29,603 nt of DNA from Priapulus caudatus (lineage: Eukaryota; Priapulida; Priapulimorpha; Priapulimorphida; Priapulidae), in assembly GCF_000485595.1 (NCBI RefSeq), contig NW_014577145.1:434842-464444 (forward strand), in the 5' to 3' direction. Each line of letters opens with the position of its first letter. Positions within the stretch are counted from its first letter, which is position 1. The notes below the pieces were generated by a model. It saw only the letters and a list, made by a program, of their open reading frames with translations, was not told the origin of the DNA and ran no database searches. A program made the position numbers and the translations under genes. Shown one piece after another: positions 1 to 10,956 of the stretch.

Positions 1-295
1 CCAGTTGAATCTAACTTTTGACAGTTCGGCTATACTTTGTGATCGCGCCCTCCTACTTCCATTTACCTTCTCTCTTCCTTTTATTAACATTCCTCTGCCC
101 TTTCTCCCCTCCAATCCTTACAATCGAAAAACTAAAATGTAATAAACTAGGGTTGTAACCAACACACGACTTTAATTAAAAAATATCATCCAAAAATCAC
201 AAATTAGACGAGTAGATTTTTGTACTCCTCTCTCGTTAGTGGAAACAAAAAGCGCTCAACTCCATGCATTTAAACCAGAAAATTCGTTAAAAAAT
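1..295. other. Unassigned non-coding stretch
   Basis: Mixed-composition sequence with a pyrimidine-rich patch near 50-115. No ORF, splice pattern, RNA gene or repeat shared with the rest of the window was recognised. Base composition is normal here and collapses to A-rich from about position 296. Confidence 0.5.
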
Positions 296-844
296 AACTA
301 AAAAAATTATAAACAAAAAAAAAAAAAATAATCAACAACAAAAATAAGCCTAATAAAAATGATAAAATAAAAATAAATAAACAAACCCAAAATCATTCAA
401 CCCAACCTAAACATTAATATTAGATAGCAAAAAAAAAATAAATAAAAAAACTATAAAAAATTAAAAAAAAAAAATAAAAAATTAAAAAAAAAATAAAAAT
501 ACAATAACCATACAACAAAACAAAAAAAAAAAAAAAAAAAAAAATAAAAAAAAAAAAAAAAATAAAACAAACATACTATTATTATAATAAATATAAAAAA
601 AAAAAAAAATAAAAAAAAAAAACAAAAATTTAATAATAAAAAAATAAACATAAAGTAAAGAAAAAAAACAACAATAAAAATTAAATATAAAAAAAAGTAA
701 AAAATAAAAAAAAAAACAAAAAAAACAAAAAAATAAAAAAAAAAGGAAAAATAATAACTAAAAACATAATTAAAAACAAAATAAAAATAAAATAAAAATA
801 AAAATATTAACAAAAAAAAAAAAAAAAATAAAAAAAAAATAATA

Positions 845-880
<36 letters not shown>

Positions 881-2960
881 AAAAAAATTTAAAATACATA
901 AAACAAAAATTATAATAAAAAAACATAAATCAGGCTTAAAAAAATAACAAAAACAAAAAATAATAAAAAAAAAAAACATAGTGAATAGCAAAAACAAAAA
1001 AAAAAAAAAAAATTAAAATAAGAAAAAATAAAGATAAACAAAAAAAAAATAAATTAAAAAAAAATAATAAATAAAAAATGAACAAAAAAATAAAAGAAAA
1101 AACAACTTAAAATAAAGTCAAAAAAAATAAAATTAACATTAAAAAATCAACTATAAATGAAAAAATAAAAGCCAAGGAAAAATAATAAAAAAAAAACAAA
1201 AAGTTAAAAAATAAACAAAAATAAAAAAAAAATAGATACTAAAAAAAAAATTATAAAAAAAATTAATAAAAAACAACATATCCCATCAAAATAAATAAAA
1301 TAAACCATTTAAACAAAAAAAAAAAAAAAATAATAAAAAAATTAATAATACCCCAACATCAAATCAAAAAATTACTATCAAAAAAAAATATGTCCAAATA
1401 AGCAATTTTTAACTAAAAAAAAAAAATAAAACTCAAAAAAAAAAAACAAAAAAAACCGAAGAATTAAATAAAATAAATAACTCAAAAATAAACAAAAACA
1501 AATAAAAAAATACAAAAAAACTAACTAAATAAAAAAAAACAAATAATATAAACTATAAAAAAATAAAAAAAAAAATAAAATAAAAAAAAAATATAAAAAA
1601 TTAACAATTTAAAACTATAAACATAATAAAAAAAATAAATATATAAAAAATTTAAAAAAAAAAAAAAAACAAAAAAAAATAAAAAAAAAAAAACAAAAAA
1701 ATAAAAAAAAAAAGATAAATAAATAAAAATAAAAAATTACTAAAAATAAAAAATAAAAAAAAAAAATAACAAACCAAATAAATTACAGTAAAAAAAAAAA
1801 AAATAAAAAAAATATAAAAATCTTAATAAAAAAAAAAATAATCAATAAATTATTATAAAAAAATGTAAATTTAAAAAAAAAAAAAAAAAAAAAATACAAA
1901 AATAAATAAAAATTTAAATAAAATAAGATATAAAACAATAATTAAAAAATAAAAATAACATAAAAAAAAAAAAAAAAATAATAACAAAAAAAAGATATAA
2001 AAAAATAAATTAGGAACTCAATAAAAAAAAAAACAGGTAAAAATAAAACAATATAAAAATATTAAAAAAAAAATTTAAAAAAAATAAATAAAAAAAAAAA
2101 TATAACAACAAAAAAAACTTAAAAATTAATTATAAAAAAAAAAAATAAAATAAAAAAAAAAAAACAAAAAAAAAAAAAAAGAAAATTAATTGGTATTTTG
2201 TGATGTGTGGTTGTGTGTTGTGGTAAAAAAGAAAAATATAATAAACTTAAAATAACAAAAAACTAATATAATTACATATTCAAAGAAGTGTCAAGGAAAA
2301 AAAATAATAAATAAACATTAGAAAATAAAACTATAAACAACTATGTTGTGAACATTATAAATAAAAATTATAAAAATTTTTAAAGATCACTATGGGAAAT
2401 TAACGTACTTAACTTTATCTGAAATAGTTCTCCTTACAAGGGAGTAGTGGAATATAAACAAATGTGTGGTTAAAATAAAATAAGAATCATAACTATGACA
2501 CGATATCCTCATAATAACTCTTAATCAGCTATCTCAACAATACCTTTTCCTTTTTTTCTGGGTCCCCTACTTTCTTAAAACATAATTTTATATTATTTCC
2601 CTTGTATTAAAACCTATAACTCCTAATCTCTCCCATTTTATAATACAATAAACAAAAAAAAAACAAATAATATAAAAGTTGTTGTGTGGTGTGTGTTATT
2701 AAAAAAAAAATTTAAAATAAAAAAAAAAAAATAAATCAATAATATAATAAAATTACAAATCATTTGAAAAAAATAAAAATAAATTAAAAAAAAATAAAAA
2801 ACAAAAATATAATTAAAATAAAAAATAAAAATAAATAAATAAAAAATAAAAGGAATTTTATAGAAAAAATGAATTATTATAAAGGATTAAATTATAAAAA
2901 AAAAATTAAAAAAAAAAAAAAAAAATAAAACAATATTTACAAAAACAATACGATAAAAAA
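296..2960. repeat. A-rich, G-depleted low-complexity block
   Basis: Dominated by runs of A broken by single T or C; G is almost absent over most of 300-2165. Short normal-looking islands occur at about 2190-2225 (GT-rich), 2380-2660 and 2679-2700. Phenylalanine-rich reverse-strand ORFs here are poly-A read backwards and are not genes. By position, this block sits where the fold-back left arm should continue into TSEN54 exon sequence: the right arm does so at 7064-7461. That suggests failed base calling rather than native DNA. A genuine A-rich satellite cannot be excluded. Confidence 0.7.
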
Positions 2961-2964
2961 ATTT

Positions 2965-5110
2965 AACTATATTTGCCTGTTATACCAGTGTTTCCCCAGC
3001 CGAAAGGTCTGTGAGGTGGACTGTTATTTCGTTTTGGAGTTCGAGGTCAGCAATAGGCGAGCAGCGTATACTGGCCAAGTTCGGGGTTCTGATGGGCATG
3101 CTTCCACGATGGGGTATTTTGTGAGATAAATGTGCAATTTCGAGCAATTCAGATTCTTTATGCTATTCTGGACACTTTTGATGAGAGCTTAATCTTTTTT
3201 TTTAGTTTGTCAAAAGTTCTTATCGCGAGGCAGGCGTGCGAAATTAACGCCAACTCCGGAGTCAATACTCCTGATGTTACTGTCGGACTCCCTGATTGGA
3301 ATATGCAGGAGGCGTTTGATCTACCATGTAATTTGATGCTATTCTTACTAGTTCGTGTTCCGAGTGCACGGATTATCGCGGAGATTACCATGTATTTTTT
3401 TAGCAAATGACCAGGAAATTGTTGCAGAGGTGCCACTCGCGTGCCTTTTGTCAGTACTACTTGTATATCGACTTCCTTTTTTTGATGGTAGGAGTCCGTT
3501 GGACTTGTTGTTCAAAAGTTATTTTTACACATGGCTATATGCCGGCAGCCGGCGTATATCTGACGGCTGACAGGCCGGTCTTCGATTCCTAAATGCCGGC
3601 AGTTTTTAATTTTTTTGCGTTATCTCAAGTAAAACAGGTTATGGGTTGATGTTAGGATTAGGTTTTAGGGTATAGGTTTAGGCTAGACGTTTAGGGTTTG
3701 TTAGCTCATCTGACAATGTCAGATGCAGCTTGTAGAATCGCTTGATCGTCCGTCCGTGCGTCGTTCCCGTCCGTGCCGTCGTCCGTCCAGTCGTCTCAGT
3801 GTGCTGAGGCGCGCATATCTTTCGATTCTTTTGCCCTCCCCCACCTGATATCCGGCACAAAATCTTAAAGCGACTCGACGTCGGTTCACGAAAAATTTTT
3901 GTTTTTTTTTTTTTTTTTTGTTTTTTTTTAAAAGAACGAACTTTTTGTTTTATTTTTATTTTTATTTTTTTTTTTAAAAGCGCAGTGTATTGTTGTTTTT
4001 TTTATTTCTATCTTTTATTTTTTTTTTTTTTTTTTTTTTGCGCACATTGGGGGGATTGTAAAACGAGTTGGGATGTCGAAAGCTGGGCGTCAAAGGTTCA
4101 AATGGGTCAAGAGGTGTAAAAGAAGGCGGGAACATTCATCCTTACATTAAGTATAGGAGGAAATGTCAGAATTTGCACGGCAAAATCTAACGCGCATCGA
4201 CCAGGCTCTGATAGTCTGGTGAGATATGCATCATGGTTAGAAAGCCTCACTGTGCCTGATAATTGGATGTCACAGGTCATGTCAATGGGACAGGTCAGAT
4301 TTTAGCACCATTTTGTAGGACATGGTTGACGGACGATTGAAAACTTTTTTTATTCAGCGGTGACTAGCATTTTATGGCATATTGAAAGACCATGAAATCT
4401 TACTTTCTGCTGACATGCAAGAGTAAGTGTATAGGATAACCTTTTGCTCAAGAGGAGGGTTAAACATGGTTTGTTGACTGTAACAAGGAGTAACTGCTTT
4501 TGCTATTAGAGCCCCTTTTTTTCACCCTCCTTTCCTCTCCCTTGTTTCTTCCACCTCCCACCCCTCCCACCTCCCTACCTCATCTGCGATAGTGGGAGTG
4601 TCTACAATGATGTGTACGCAACTGCGTGTTCTGCATATCTGCGCCTAAAAGTATTTACAACAAAATTTTGTTTATATCGTGCCAACAGACCTCAGTATGG
4701 CCAGACCTTGCGGCTTTGTTGTATAGGTTTAGTAGGGTTAGTAGTTAGGTTAGAACTGGAGTTAGGAAACAAGACGTGCCCGGGCATGCGGGCATATATG
4801 CACAGCGTAATTTTTATCCCCCCCCTGAGCGAAGTAGTTGTTGTTGAGATCATTTTCTGATGGCGGCCGAGAATTTGAGCGAGCGGCGCTCACTCATGTC
4901 AATTGCAGGGGAATAACATGCTATAGCATCCGGATCTCAACCGCGGCACGACTGTTCTACAGTAATTTTCGAGCTATCACGGGATCAAGCATTCACGCAG
5001 TGCTAATTCAGTTAATTACGTTGTCGAAGCATCTACAACATAACATAGATAAATTTATTGTTAGATACACACACAACAAGCTCGAAATAATCCCAAGCAT
5101 GACTGTGAAT
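2965..5110 (+). repeat. Fold-back left arm (TSEN54 intron sequence plus transposon)
   Basis: Matches, in the same direction, the TSEN54 intron at about 11190-12030: shared blocks include CCAGTGTTTCCCCAG, GTCTGTGAGGTGGA, GGTAGGGAGTCCGTTGGACT (with indels), TTGAGCGAG and CTCACTCATGTCAAT. It also matches, reverse-complemented, 5131-7085. Differences are scattered single-base indels. It carries a ~1.28 kb insertion at 3528-4807 that is absent at 11.7 kb. The match turns round right after GACTGTGA near 5110. Short ORFs within are chance. Confidence 0.8.
3528..4807 (+). mobile_element. DNA-transposon-like insertion, copy 1 (polymorphic in the TSEN54 intron)
   Basis: Absent from the otherwise matching intron at 11743-11753, where TTAATTTTTA is uninterrupted. 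Here that A/T string appears on both sides (near 3519-3527 and 4808-4816), as expected for a target-site duplication of about 9-10 bp. The ends are imperfect inverted repeats of about 60 bp containing TATATGCCGGCAGC and TTCCTAAATGCCGGCAG; they show best against the second copy at 5401-6502. The interior holds degenerate TTAGGG-like runs and a second element (about 3701-4722) related to 15187-16208. A T-rich run at 3893-4040 looks like base-call noise. No transposase ORF is visible, so it is non-autonomous. Family not identified. Confidence 0.65.
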
Positions 5111-5400
5111 TTTATTTTGTGTGAGAGAGATTCACAAATCAATCTGCTGATCTTTCGGCAGCTTGTTTGTTGTATTGTGTGAGTTTATCTATGTTTGTTA
5201 GATGCTTTCGGCCATACGTAATAACTTGAATTGCCTCCGGATGATTGCTTGATTCCTGATAGTTTTCTGAAATTACGTAGAACTTAGTGTATAGCATTTT
5301 GCTGCTATTACATGAAGTGAGGTCGGCCGCTTCTCTCAAATTCCAGCGCCATCATCAGATAATTTGTCCAATACACGCTATTTGCAGGGATAAAAAAGTT

Positions 5401-6502
5401 ACTGCTTGTGTGCTTATGTGCCGGCAGCGGGCACAGTCTTCTTTTCCTAAATGCCGCATTCTTACCCTTAACTTAACCTAGCCCTAAACCTAAAAACAAG
5501 AAGCGAGACGTCTGGCTCATTGAGTCTGTTGCTGAATTATAAACGTAAAATTTTTTACAATTAGTTGCTTTAGGCTTTTTGATCATCATTGCTTTAGACA
5601 CCCCACGTATCGCGAGGAGGTAGGGTGAGGGTAGGGGAGGGGTTTGTGTTGGGTGGGGAAGGCGGGGGGGGGAGTGGAGGAGGAGGGTGGAGTGGAGGAG
5701 GGGCTCTAATACAAAGCGTTTACTTTGTACGTCAACAAATCATGTTTAACCTCCTCTTGAGGGTAAGGTTATAGAACTTAACTTTCGCTTCAGCAAAGTA
5801 AAGATTGTGTCCTTTCAAAATATGCCATAAAAATGCTAGGTACCGTGAAACAAAAAATATTTTCAATCGCTCCGTAGACCAGTCGGGGGCTTGTCCTACA
5901 GAAAATTTAAAAGTTTCTGGCCCATTGCCTTTGACCTTGACTCAATTTCGGCCAGTGATGAGCTTTTCTCATGAGGCTAGTACACGACTATAACGAGCCA
6001 TAGGTAGAAGCGTTTAGGTTTGTTGCCGCAATTCTGCATTTCCGTCTTTATACCTTTATGTTAAGAAGGTGTGATATGTTCCCCTTCCCCTCTCTTACGC
6101 CTCCTCGCCCTTACAACCTCTTGACTGTTGACTTTTGCCTGTCCAGCTTCACATCCCAAACTCGTTTGACAATCCCCACCATGATGTGCCGAGATATGTA
6201 CCGTACGTCTAGCGTTAAGATTTGTTGCAATTTACACGACGACGAGCGGAGGCACAGCAGACGGACGGAACTGATGTCAAAGGATTCTTATAGCTTGTTA
6301 TGCTGAGCTATGTCAGTATGAGCTAAAACCTCTAATCTCTAGCTCTTTAACGTTTAACGTTACCTCTCTATCGCTTATAGCTCGGCTAACCCTTACCCTG
6401 TTTACTTGAAATACGCAAAAAAGAAAACTGCCCGGGACTTAGGAAATCGAAAGGGAACTGCGGCAGCCGTCAGATATACTCGGCTGTTATATAAGCCACT
6501 GG
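5401..6502 (-). mobile_element. DNA-transposon-like insertion, copy 2 (reverse orientation)
   Basis: Same insertion as 3528-4807 seen on the opposite strand. The left end here reads GTGTGCTTATGTGCCGGCAG followed by TTCCTAAATGCCGCA, the counterpart of the other element end, which is how the terminal inverted repeats are recognised. The polypyrimidine stretch of copy 1 (about 4515-4585) appears here as a GGAGG-rich stretch at 5620-5705. The flanking A/T target sequence is recognisable near 6502-6512 (TTTAAATTTAA) and, damaged, near 5391-5400. Confidence 0.6.
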
Positions 6503-7063
6503 TTTAAATTTAATCTTTTGAACAAGCAAGCAATCGGACTCCCTACCATAAAAAGAGGTCGAGGTATATCAAGTATTACTGCAAAAATTTTTTGTGCACG
6601 TCTGCCAAATTTCGGGGTTGGTGGTGATTTGGCTAAGAGGGAGAGGTGACGATGGTATATTTGGCCGCGAGTATAGCTCTGACGAACTAGTTAGCTAGCA
6701 TAATTTTCAGGGAGTCAAACGCTCCTGCATATGTCAAATAAGGGAGTCGACAGTAATCAGGGAGTTTGACTGCGGGTGCGTTAATTCGCACCATGCATCG
6801 CTTCATGAAAGCTTATGAACTTAAAAATAGGTATTTAAGTTTTCATACAATGTGTTTCAGAATTAGGCTTAGAATTGATATGCACGAAATTGCACCATTT
6901 TCTCAAAAATTCCCTGGGAGCATCCCCCAGACCTATCTGGCCCAGTACTACGCTGCTCACTTTGCTGACCTCGAACGCCAAAACCAGTAAACATGCTCAC
7001 CTCACAGCCATATAAATAAATAGGCCTGGAGAACACTGCCTATACATGCAAATTATTTTATTA

Positions 7064-7461
7064 CGTGCATTTAGTGACACTCCACAAGTTTGTGCTTTTG
7101 GATCCATTGCCTTGTGAAAGGTTTAACCTAAATTAAGGAGAAAATAAGTTAATACTATTTACAATCCTTTTCACTGTTAATATTTGAATGATAGGAATTT
7201 TGGGGGTAATAATTCATTTAATTCTTACATGGTTAGTCTTTGTCTAATATTATTTTTATGCAAACGTAATTAATAAATTAATAAAATCTCCTTCACTTTT
7301 GTGTACTCTTTGATCTTCAACACACTTTTATCTCAGGTCTGGCTGTTGAAGACGCTTGTGCATGCTATTCAACGAGTCATCTGTGTAAAGAGTCTTTTTT
7401 CCACGACTCTGTCGGCACCTTGTTATGAGGCGTTCAGACCTGTGTGCACTCAGCTCCTTTG
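7064..7461 (-). pseudogene. TSEN54: Damaged duplicate of TSEN54 exons A and B
   Basis: On the - strand, 7461-7297 matches TSEN54 exon A (10786-10956) and 7127-7064 matches exon B (11120-11183), with the acceptor contexts GAATTCTAG and TTAATTTAG kept. Both exons carry several one-base gains and losses. For example, a G is lost at the exon B donor so that ACG/GTAAT becomes ACGTAAT, and the exon A reading frame breaks repeatedly. Introns and exons are equally damaged, so this looks like an uncorrected read of the same locus rather than a decayed gene copy. A true inverted duplication is the alternative. Confidence 0.7.
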
Positions 7462-7650
7462 CACTAGAATTCATTATATAAAATGACTGTGGACACATTG
7501 AAATAAAAAACTTAACAAAGACCTTCTATAGTATGAATAAAAAATGATACTCGTATCAACTTTTATTTATCCCAAACGATTTGGTAATTGCATTGTTTTA
7601 CTTTACATACTTAATGGAAGCACAAGAGAAACAGTTGCAGTGTTGTTATC

Positions 7651-9530
7651 GTCGAGTCCGCACCCCTCGGTTCGATGCAGATGTCGAGATCGAGTCGAGT
7701 CCAGTCAGAGTCCGCACACCCGGTTCGATCCACACCCGAGTACCGAGTCGAACGAGTCGATCCTTTTGTGATAAAAAAAGGGGCACATAAGGCATTTCTT
7801 CTATGTATTGTGTTCAATATATGGGGAGGGGTTTTCCTTCCCCTGATCTGTCACTTGTTATGCATAATGGAAGGTACCATAAATGATAGTCGACACTTTT
7901 GCGACCAGATATTTACTGTCGCATTAGGAAAATAAAGTTGTTGGCAAATAAGTTTAAAAGTAAAATTACAAAATTCGTATCACGCTTATGCATTTTACGA
8001 TTGACAAACATTTCTATTGTATGTAGAATGTTAGATTATGTCATCATACGAGTTGCTTATGATATTGATCTGGAAAAAAAGCGAAACCGTGCATCGTAGA
8101 CATTCGGAAAAGTGTTAGTCAGCCGAACACATGAGAACGAGTCACGAAAGTGTCTAAGTTAAGGATCCATTTATGTAGTTTTACGAAAATGGACACGTTG
8201 TATTGAACCAATAGAGTGCTGTACTTAGTACCTACTACCTAGCATGGAATATTTTCCGGTATCGATCTCAATTCGCGATTGTATTTTCAGTATTTGCCTA
8301 CGCATATTTTTTTATATCGCATGTTGTTCGATGCAGCCCATGCGAGATGTAAACGAACATACATGATTACATTTATTTTTTTTCGGCTGCTTTGCCCGTC
8401 AATGAAAGCACGTTACGCCATTTTAAGTTGATTGTTACACAAGGCCAACGTAACTTTTTATAATCCTGCACCGCCCCCCCCCCCGATACATCATCAATAT
8501 CCGCCCAGGCACGATATTAAACAGCCCTGCTTGCTGGCGCGTCGCTCTACGCGGGCGCTTTCTTCGTCACTTTGATAATTAAAAGTATGAGGATGTCGTG
8601 GTCGATGGGTCGGATTAGCCGCCCTTCACAATCGCCTTAGACTGCTATTTCATCATGTTTGGAATATATAATAACGTAAGAGAACCAACATTTGTTTAAT
8701 GTTCTTAGAAAATTATTTTTACTGCCAAACAATGTGCGAGTGTTTAGCTTTCACTCGCCGGCCCGATATTATTTTCACTCGACATTATCGGAGCGGTGCG
8801 AGTGCCAGCTTGGCCGCTTTTTAACGTGCGACAGCCGTGGCTCAAATTCGCTAGTTTAGCTGCGTAGCTGTGCCTTTTCACAGGCGAACATCGATAACCG
8901 CCAAGCATTCACTGCCGGTTAAATTATCCTGTGATTGTCGGGAAATAATTCTATACAATTTATCCAATTCATTGCAATTTGATTTCTGTTATGAATTTGC
9001 TATGAAATTTTGGCTGGAAATTGTTCCTCTGTACATCTACCCTTTCGATGGTAGAGGTCATTGTTACTACTATTACTCGCACATAGGTTCATAATCATTT
9101 TAACCTTTCTGCCTTATATTCATTGCTGCAGCGCAGTAGACTATGACTTACCTCGCGGCCTGTGTACCTTTTATGCCGTGGTTGAATACGATGAGATGCG
9201 CCGTGAACTCGGCCCGCGCGATTAAGCGCGACAAACAGATTACGATACTATGTTTTAGTGGCTCAAGCCTTGTCTGACCGGCCCTCATCGATGTCGGCAG
9301 GCCGAGTCAGTCGATCCCAGTATTGCTCCTGGGCGAGACGGACCGAGACCAAGGAAACGCGTCTCGAGACCGGTTCAGACGAAGAGCTGTTCGGATACAA
9401 CACTGCAAATGTGATTTTTTTAAACATGACTGTTCGCATACAGTTGTTACTTACAATAAAGGTAGCCTTGCATAAATTTCTATATTGTAGTTTAAGGCAA
9501 CATAATTGTGTAGTATAGGTTAATAACTTA
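7651..9530. other. Unassigned region between the fold-back and the CT tract
   Basis: No gene could be assigned. It contains a poly-C run near 8472-8484 and GC-richer patches at 8530-8640 and 9150-9400. An open 32-codon segment with good splice-like borders on the - strand at 9152-9247 is discussed as a finding. The first coding exon of TSEN54 might be expected here, but no ATG exon ending in a donor of the required phase was convincing. Confidence 0.5.
7652..7765. repeat. Short imperfect direct repeat
   Basis: Two adjacent units of about 50 bp share GAGTCCGCAC, C(C/T)CGGTTCGAT and GAGTCGA-type strings (7657-7705 and 7708-7762). GGTTCGATCC resembles a tRNA B box, but no A box or tRNA fold accompanies it. 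Confidence 0.45.
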
Positions 9531-9549
9531 AAATAGACAACATAAATAG

Positions 9550-10132
9550 CTCCTCTCTCTCTCTCTTCTCTCCTTTCTTATCTCTCATCTCTCTCTTCTC
9601 TCTTTTCTCCTCTCTCTCTCTTTTCCTCGGCTCTTCTCTCTCCTTCCCTTCTCACTTCCCACCTCTTCTCCTCTCTCTCTCTCTTCTCTCTTTTGCATGC
9701 TCCACTCACTTCTCCTTGTTGTCTCTCTCTTTCTTTTCTTTCTCTCCTCTCGTCTCTCTCTCCTCGCTCACAATCACTTCCCTCGTTGTCTTCTCTTTCT
9801 TTTTTTCTCTTTCTCTCTCGCTCACTCTCCTCGTTCTCTCTCTCTCTCTCTCCTTCCTCTCCTCTCTCTTCTTCTTCTCTCTCTTATCTCTCATCTCTTT
9901 CTCTCTCTCTCTCTCTTTCCTCTCGGCTTCTCTCTCCTCGTCTCTCATCTCTTTTTTTCTCTTCTCTTCTCTCTCTCTCTCGTCAACTCATCTCCCCGTT
10001 GTGCTCTGTCTTTCTTTCTCTTTCTCTCAGCTCGCTCGCTATCGCTCTCTTTCCCTTGTGCTCTCTTCTCTCATCGCTCGTCACACACACGTCTACCTCC
10101 TGTCTTTTCTCTCTCTCTCTCTCTCTCTCTTT

Positions 10133-10164
<32 letters not shown>

Positions 10165-10320
10165 GTTCTCTCTCTCTCTCTCTTCCTCTCTCTCTCTCTT
10201 CTCGCTTCGTCTCCTCATCGCTTCGCTCGATCGCTCGCTCTCTCTCTCATCTCTCGCTCTCTCTTTCTCATGTCTCTTCTCTCTCTCTCTCCTCTCTCTT
10301 CTCTATCTCCCGTCGCTCAC
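9550..10320. repeat. Polypyrimidine (CT)n tract of about 770 bp
   Basis: Nearly continuous C/T sequence built on CTCTCT with TTTT, CCTT and occasional CG or GCTCGC interruptions. Overlapping serine/leucine-rich ORFs in all three forward frames, and an Arg/Glu-rich one in reverse, are the repeat translated and not genes. Interruptions are more frequent than in a clean microsatellite, consistent with either age or read error. Confidence 0.85.
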
Positions 10321-10324
10321 ATCA

Positions 10325-10490
10325 TCTCTCCGCTGTGCGTGACATATTTCAGCGTTTTATTCATGAAGAGATATTCATGCGTGAGATATCTCAGCATTTT
10401 TTTGCTGTGCGTGAGATATTCTAAGATCAGCGTAAGAGCGTGAGATTTTGTCAAAATGCGTGAGTCTCACGGTCAATGCGTGAGAGTTGG
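10325..10490 (+). repeat. GCGTGAG-rich short repeat block
   Basis: The string GCGTGAGATAT(T/C), or a variant, recurs at about 10338, 10379 and 10409, followed by AATGCGTGAG twice near 10456-10483 and a final GTTGGCAGCCCTG. The pattern looks like the end of a dispersed repeat, with TCAGC(A/G)TTTT between units. No coding content. Confidence 0.5.
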
Positions 10491-10785
10491 CAGCCCTGAT
10501 TATGTGCCTTTACACTATCAAATAGGAAATTTATGGCTAGAGGCTACCCCTTTCATTGTAAAGTACAAACTGTATTGCGAACAGGTCATGGTTTTAAAAA
10601 CATTCACAACTTGGTTTCCTTCATTTGTGCTTCCATTAATTAGTGTAAAGTAGAAGACAAGTGCAATTACCCAAATCGTTTGGGATATAAAAGTGATACG
10701 GGTATAATTTTTTTTCATAATATAGAAGGGGGCTTGTCTAAGTTTTCAATGGTGGTCACAGTCATTTTATATAATGAATTTCTAG

Positions 10786-10956
10786 TGCGGAGGAGCTGAG
10801 TGCACACAGGTCTGAACGCCATCATAACAGAGTGTTGCCGGACAGAGGTGGTGCAAAAGACTCTTTACCAGATGACTCGTTGATGCATGCACAACGTCTT
10901 CAACAGGCACAGACCGAGATGAAAGTGCTGCTTGAAGATGAAAGAGTTAACAAAGT
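10786..10956 (+). CDS. TSEN54: TSEN54 exon A
   Basis: Acceptor TTTCTAG/T, donor GT/GTAAGG. The first base completes a codon from an unseen upstream exon; the in-frame upstream sequence has a TGA and no ATG, so this is not the start. Encodes AEELSAHR...KDSLPDDS...LLEDERVNK, matching the Sen54 segment that precedes its WxP motif. Confidence 0.85.

Larger units (their letters stand above)
5131..7650 (-). repeat. Fold-back right arm (inverted copy of TSEN54 region)
   Basis: The reverse complement matches the left arm from about 7085 back to 5131 with a loop of only about 20 bases between the arms. Beyond 7085 it continues to match the clean gene copy at 10590-11190, including two exons. Its inner limit is about 7650, paired with about 10590; sequences diverge after that. 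Errors are random indels, including inside coding sequence. Confidence 0.8.

Noticed and set aside
451-997. Reverse-strand Phe-rich ORFs of 120 and 75 codons
   Set aside because: They are A/T runs translated backwards; composition is not protein-like.
7700-7735. tRNA gene suggested by GGTTCGATCC
   Set aside because: B box only; no A box at the right distance and no cloverleaf.
9693-10443. Three overlapping + strand ORFs of 208-248 codons, Ser/Leu rich
   Set aside because: All three frames are open because a CT repeat has few stops; a repeat artefact.
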